Below are positions 62,610 through 64,000 of a DNA stretch of 64,000 nucleotides, one piece after another; the stretch's first letter is position 1; each line of letters opens with the position of its first letter. The DNA lies in NCBI RefSeq assembly GCF_009754915.1, contig NZ_WPIK01000005.1, forward strand, positions 224,624-288,623, given 5' to 3'. The stretch is from Mucilaginibacter arboris (GTDB lineage: Bacteria > Bacteroidota > Bacteroidia > Sphingobacteriales > Sphingobacteriaceae). Made by a program: the position numbers and the translations under genes. The notes beneath the pieces were generated by a model, which saw only the letters and a program-made list of their open reading frames with translations, had not been told where the DNA came from and did no database searches.

Positions 62610-63809
62610 TTATAACGGGTAAATCAATAAATATTCTGTGTTTTGCCTAGTTTGGTACTCCGCGGTCAACTTGAATTGCAGATCGTATTGGCAAATAAGC
62701 TGGCAATAAATGGTAAGGCACTCCTCGAAAGATACAGGCTTGCCAAAATCGTAGGTCCGCAAAAAATCGAACAGATTATTACTACCGGCGAGAAAGCTAT
62801 TTTTAACCGCCTTAAGATTTATTTGTTCTACCTCTTCTATATCAAGTTGTAAATAATCGGATAAATTATTATCAGAAAGCTGAATTACAGAACGACCGCC
62901 TGACCTGTTTCTGCTTACAACTTTTTTAATGGCATCAAGTGCCTCATCATCGCTCTGCAATTGGTCTAAAGAAAGCTTTAGGGAGTAGGTAGGATTAGGC
63001 TCATAAACCAGCGAGTGGTCTGCCAGCAAAAGTTTGACGATGTTTGTCTTGCTTTTTAATTCGAATTGGTCTTTTAAATATTTTAATTGCCTGATTTTTT
63101 CAAGCAGCCCGCTTTGATACTTTAAACGGTTCAAAAACTCTATAATTTGCTTTTGTATATAAATTAAATTATGGCGGCAAAAATTAAGCTTCCCTCGCAA
63201 CGCATTAATGATCCTTTGCAGTTCTTCATCTGAAGCGGTTTTGAAAAAAGTTTGCTCTTCATCCCCAGCCACCAGGTTATCAGTTAACATGACGAGGGTT
63301 GCAATATCATTCCGCTTAATATCAAGGTGCTCCAGTTTAGCTTTCTTTATTTTATAATTCGGTTCATTCTTAAAAGTATTGTCGATATTACGTTTCAGGT
63401 CAACGACATTTCTTATAGCAATAATCCCTGTTTTTCTTAAGGCGCTTTTAACCTGCCTTAAATAATTATATTTCCTGCTTTCACTATTTTCCTTCAGGTA
63501 ATAAATGATGTTTTGATTTATGGTTTGGAGATTCTCCGTGATGTAGGAAACATTTATTTCTTCATTTACTTCTAATACCTGTTCAAAAAATTGAAGGAAG
63601 TGATCATCAAGCTCCAAATAAGCCCCATTTTCTCTGAGTACCGTGAATTCAAGCAACAGGCGAAGTTTATCCTCATTATAATCCAGCACTTCCAAGGCAT
63701 CATCATATTTATAGGACAAGACTTTGCGCTTTTCAAATATTTCTGTAATGAGTTTTTGTTCACGGCTCAAAACCAATAGCAGTTCCCGTATGGATGAAAA
63801 TGTCTTCAA
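62610..63809 (-). CDS. JetA/MksF-like kleisin subunit
   Basis: 399 residues from a TTG at 63809; an in-frame stop lies a few codons upstream and no ATG is in reach, so TTG is the only start. The N-terminal part (about 1-90) has winged-helix character, the middle (about 90-280) is coiled coil ('LRQVKSALRKTGIIAIRNVVDLKRN', 'FLNRLKYQSGLLEKIRQLKYLKDQF'), and the C-terminus (about 300-399) could form a second winged helix. This is the kleisin arrangement of JetA/MksF. It is first in the operon; 190 bases of upstream sequence show no obvious promoter match. Confidence 0.68.
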   Translation of the reverse strand: MKTFSSIRELLLVLSREQKLITEIFEKRKVLSYKYDDALEVLDYNEDKLRLLLEFTVLRENGAYLELDDHFLQFFEQVLEVNEEINVSYITENLQTINQNIIYYLKENSESRKYNYLRQVKSALRKTGIIAIRNVVDLKRNIDNTFKNEPNYKIKKAKLEHLDIKRNDIATLVMLTDNLVAGDEEQTFFKTASDEELQRIINALRGKLNFCRHNLIYIQKQIIEFLNRLKYQSGLLEKIRQLKYLKDQFELKSKTNIVKLLLADHSLVYEPNPTYSLKLSLDQLQSDDEALDAIKKVVSRNRSGGRSVIQLSDNNLSDYLQLDIEEVEQINLKAVKNSFLAGSNNLFDFLRTYDFGKPVSFEECLTIYCQLICQYDLQFKLTAEYQTRQNTEYLLIYPL

Positions 63810-64000
63810 ATTGCTATTTGCTTATTATTTCAACTGATTAGTTTTAGAGATTTAAAAGAACACTAATTTATTTAGTTTTTCTGTCCGTTTATAATATTTT
63901 ATTGATCAACTGCTAACCACATTGAATTTGATGACAATTTTATTATTGTGCCCTCCTAATGCAAACGACTTTTCGCTGGGGTTTTTTAAAAATCTTTCGG

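Noticed and set aside
1..64000. tRNA, rRNA or riboswitch
   Set aside because: No cloverleaf, rRNA-like or known riboswitch core was recognised by eye; a covariance-model scan would be needed to exclude small RNAs.

Overview
The window looks like chromosomal DNA from a Bacteroidota bacterium, most likely Sphingobacteriaceae (Mucilaginibacter/Pedobacter type). Supporting signs are an AT-rich sequence, a SusC/SusD pair with a divergent LacI-type regulator, a propeller-containing hybrid sensor kinase, lineage-typical families (DUF4407, DUF5687, DUF6358, DUF3347), and several promoters matching the Bacteroidota pattern TTTG/TTG-N19-TAnnTTTG. No rRNA, tRNA or CRISPR array was seen.

Layout. 0-7 kb: SusD and SusC (minus strand), divergent LacI regulator. 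6.6-12.6 kb: prohibitin-like protein, DUF6358, rhodanese, DUF4407, M28 peptidase, a small-protein/nucleotidyltransferase pair, GNAT, ABC ATPase. 12.6-18.8 kb: DUF5687 permease, a MazF-type toxin-antitoxin pair, RarA, a RelE-type pair with a frameshifted toxin, a phytase-like esterase lipoprotein, an AlkA-like glycosylase. 18.8-23.4 kb: a cyanophycin locus (synthetase, divergent cyanophycinase, isoaspartyl peptidase). 23.4-30 kb: small secreted proteins, a single-domain response regulator, and a TonB receptor/PepSY iron-uptake pair whose promoter is bracketed by two palindromic operators. 30.7-36.5 kb: a three-gene RND efflux operon. 37.4-43.5 kb: Crp/Fnr regulator, ClC channel with CBS domains, carbamoyltransferase, PIG-L deacetylase. 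44.2-54.3 kb: HicB/HicA-like pair, LLM oxidoreductase, GAF histidine kinase, a 1419-residue hybrid kinase, a J-like/SH3 membrane protein. 54.5-58.9 kb: a lipase-maturation-factor protein followed by decayed genes (Dyp peroxidase, ISAs1, IS630, TPR tail). 58.9-63.8 kb: a four-gene SMC/kleisin/KITE/Toprim operon, a divergent Wadjet (JetABCD / MksFEBG) anti-plasmid system; its SMC gene carries a +1 frameshift in a G5 run.

The most striking non-coding feature is a dispersed repeat whose 12-base core ATGCTTCTTTTA (or its complement) occurs at least 45 times, nearly always between genes and mostly as inverted pairs 60-160 bp apart. Some pairs sit inside larger units with perfect 12-17 bp terminal inverted repeats containing TTTAAAC. 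Other modules are nested in these units: a 45-bp palindrome with compensated variants and a REPIN-like unit of about 265 bp. The repeat is dense from 24 to 58 kb and absent from the Wadjet-like operon, as expected if that operon arrived recently.
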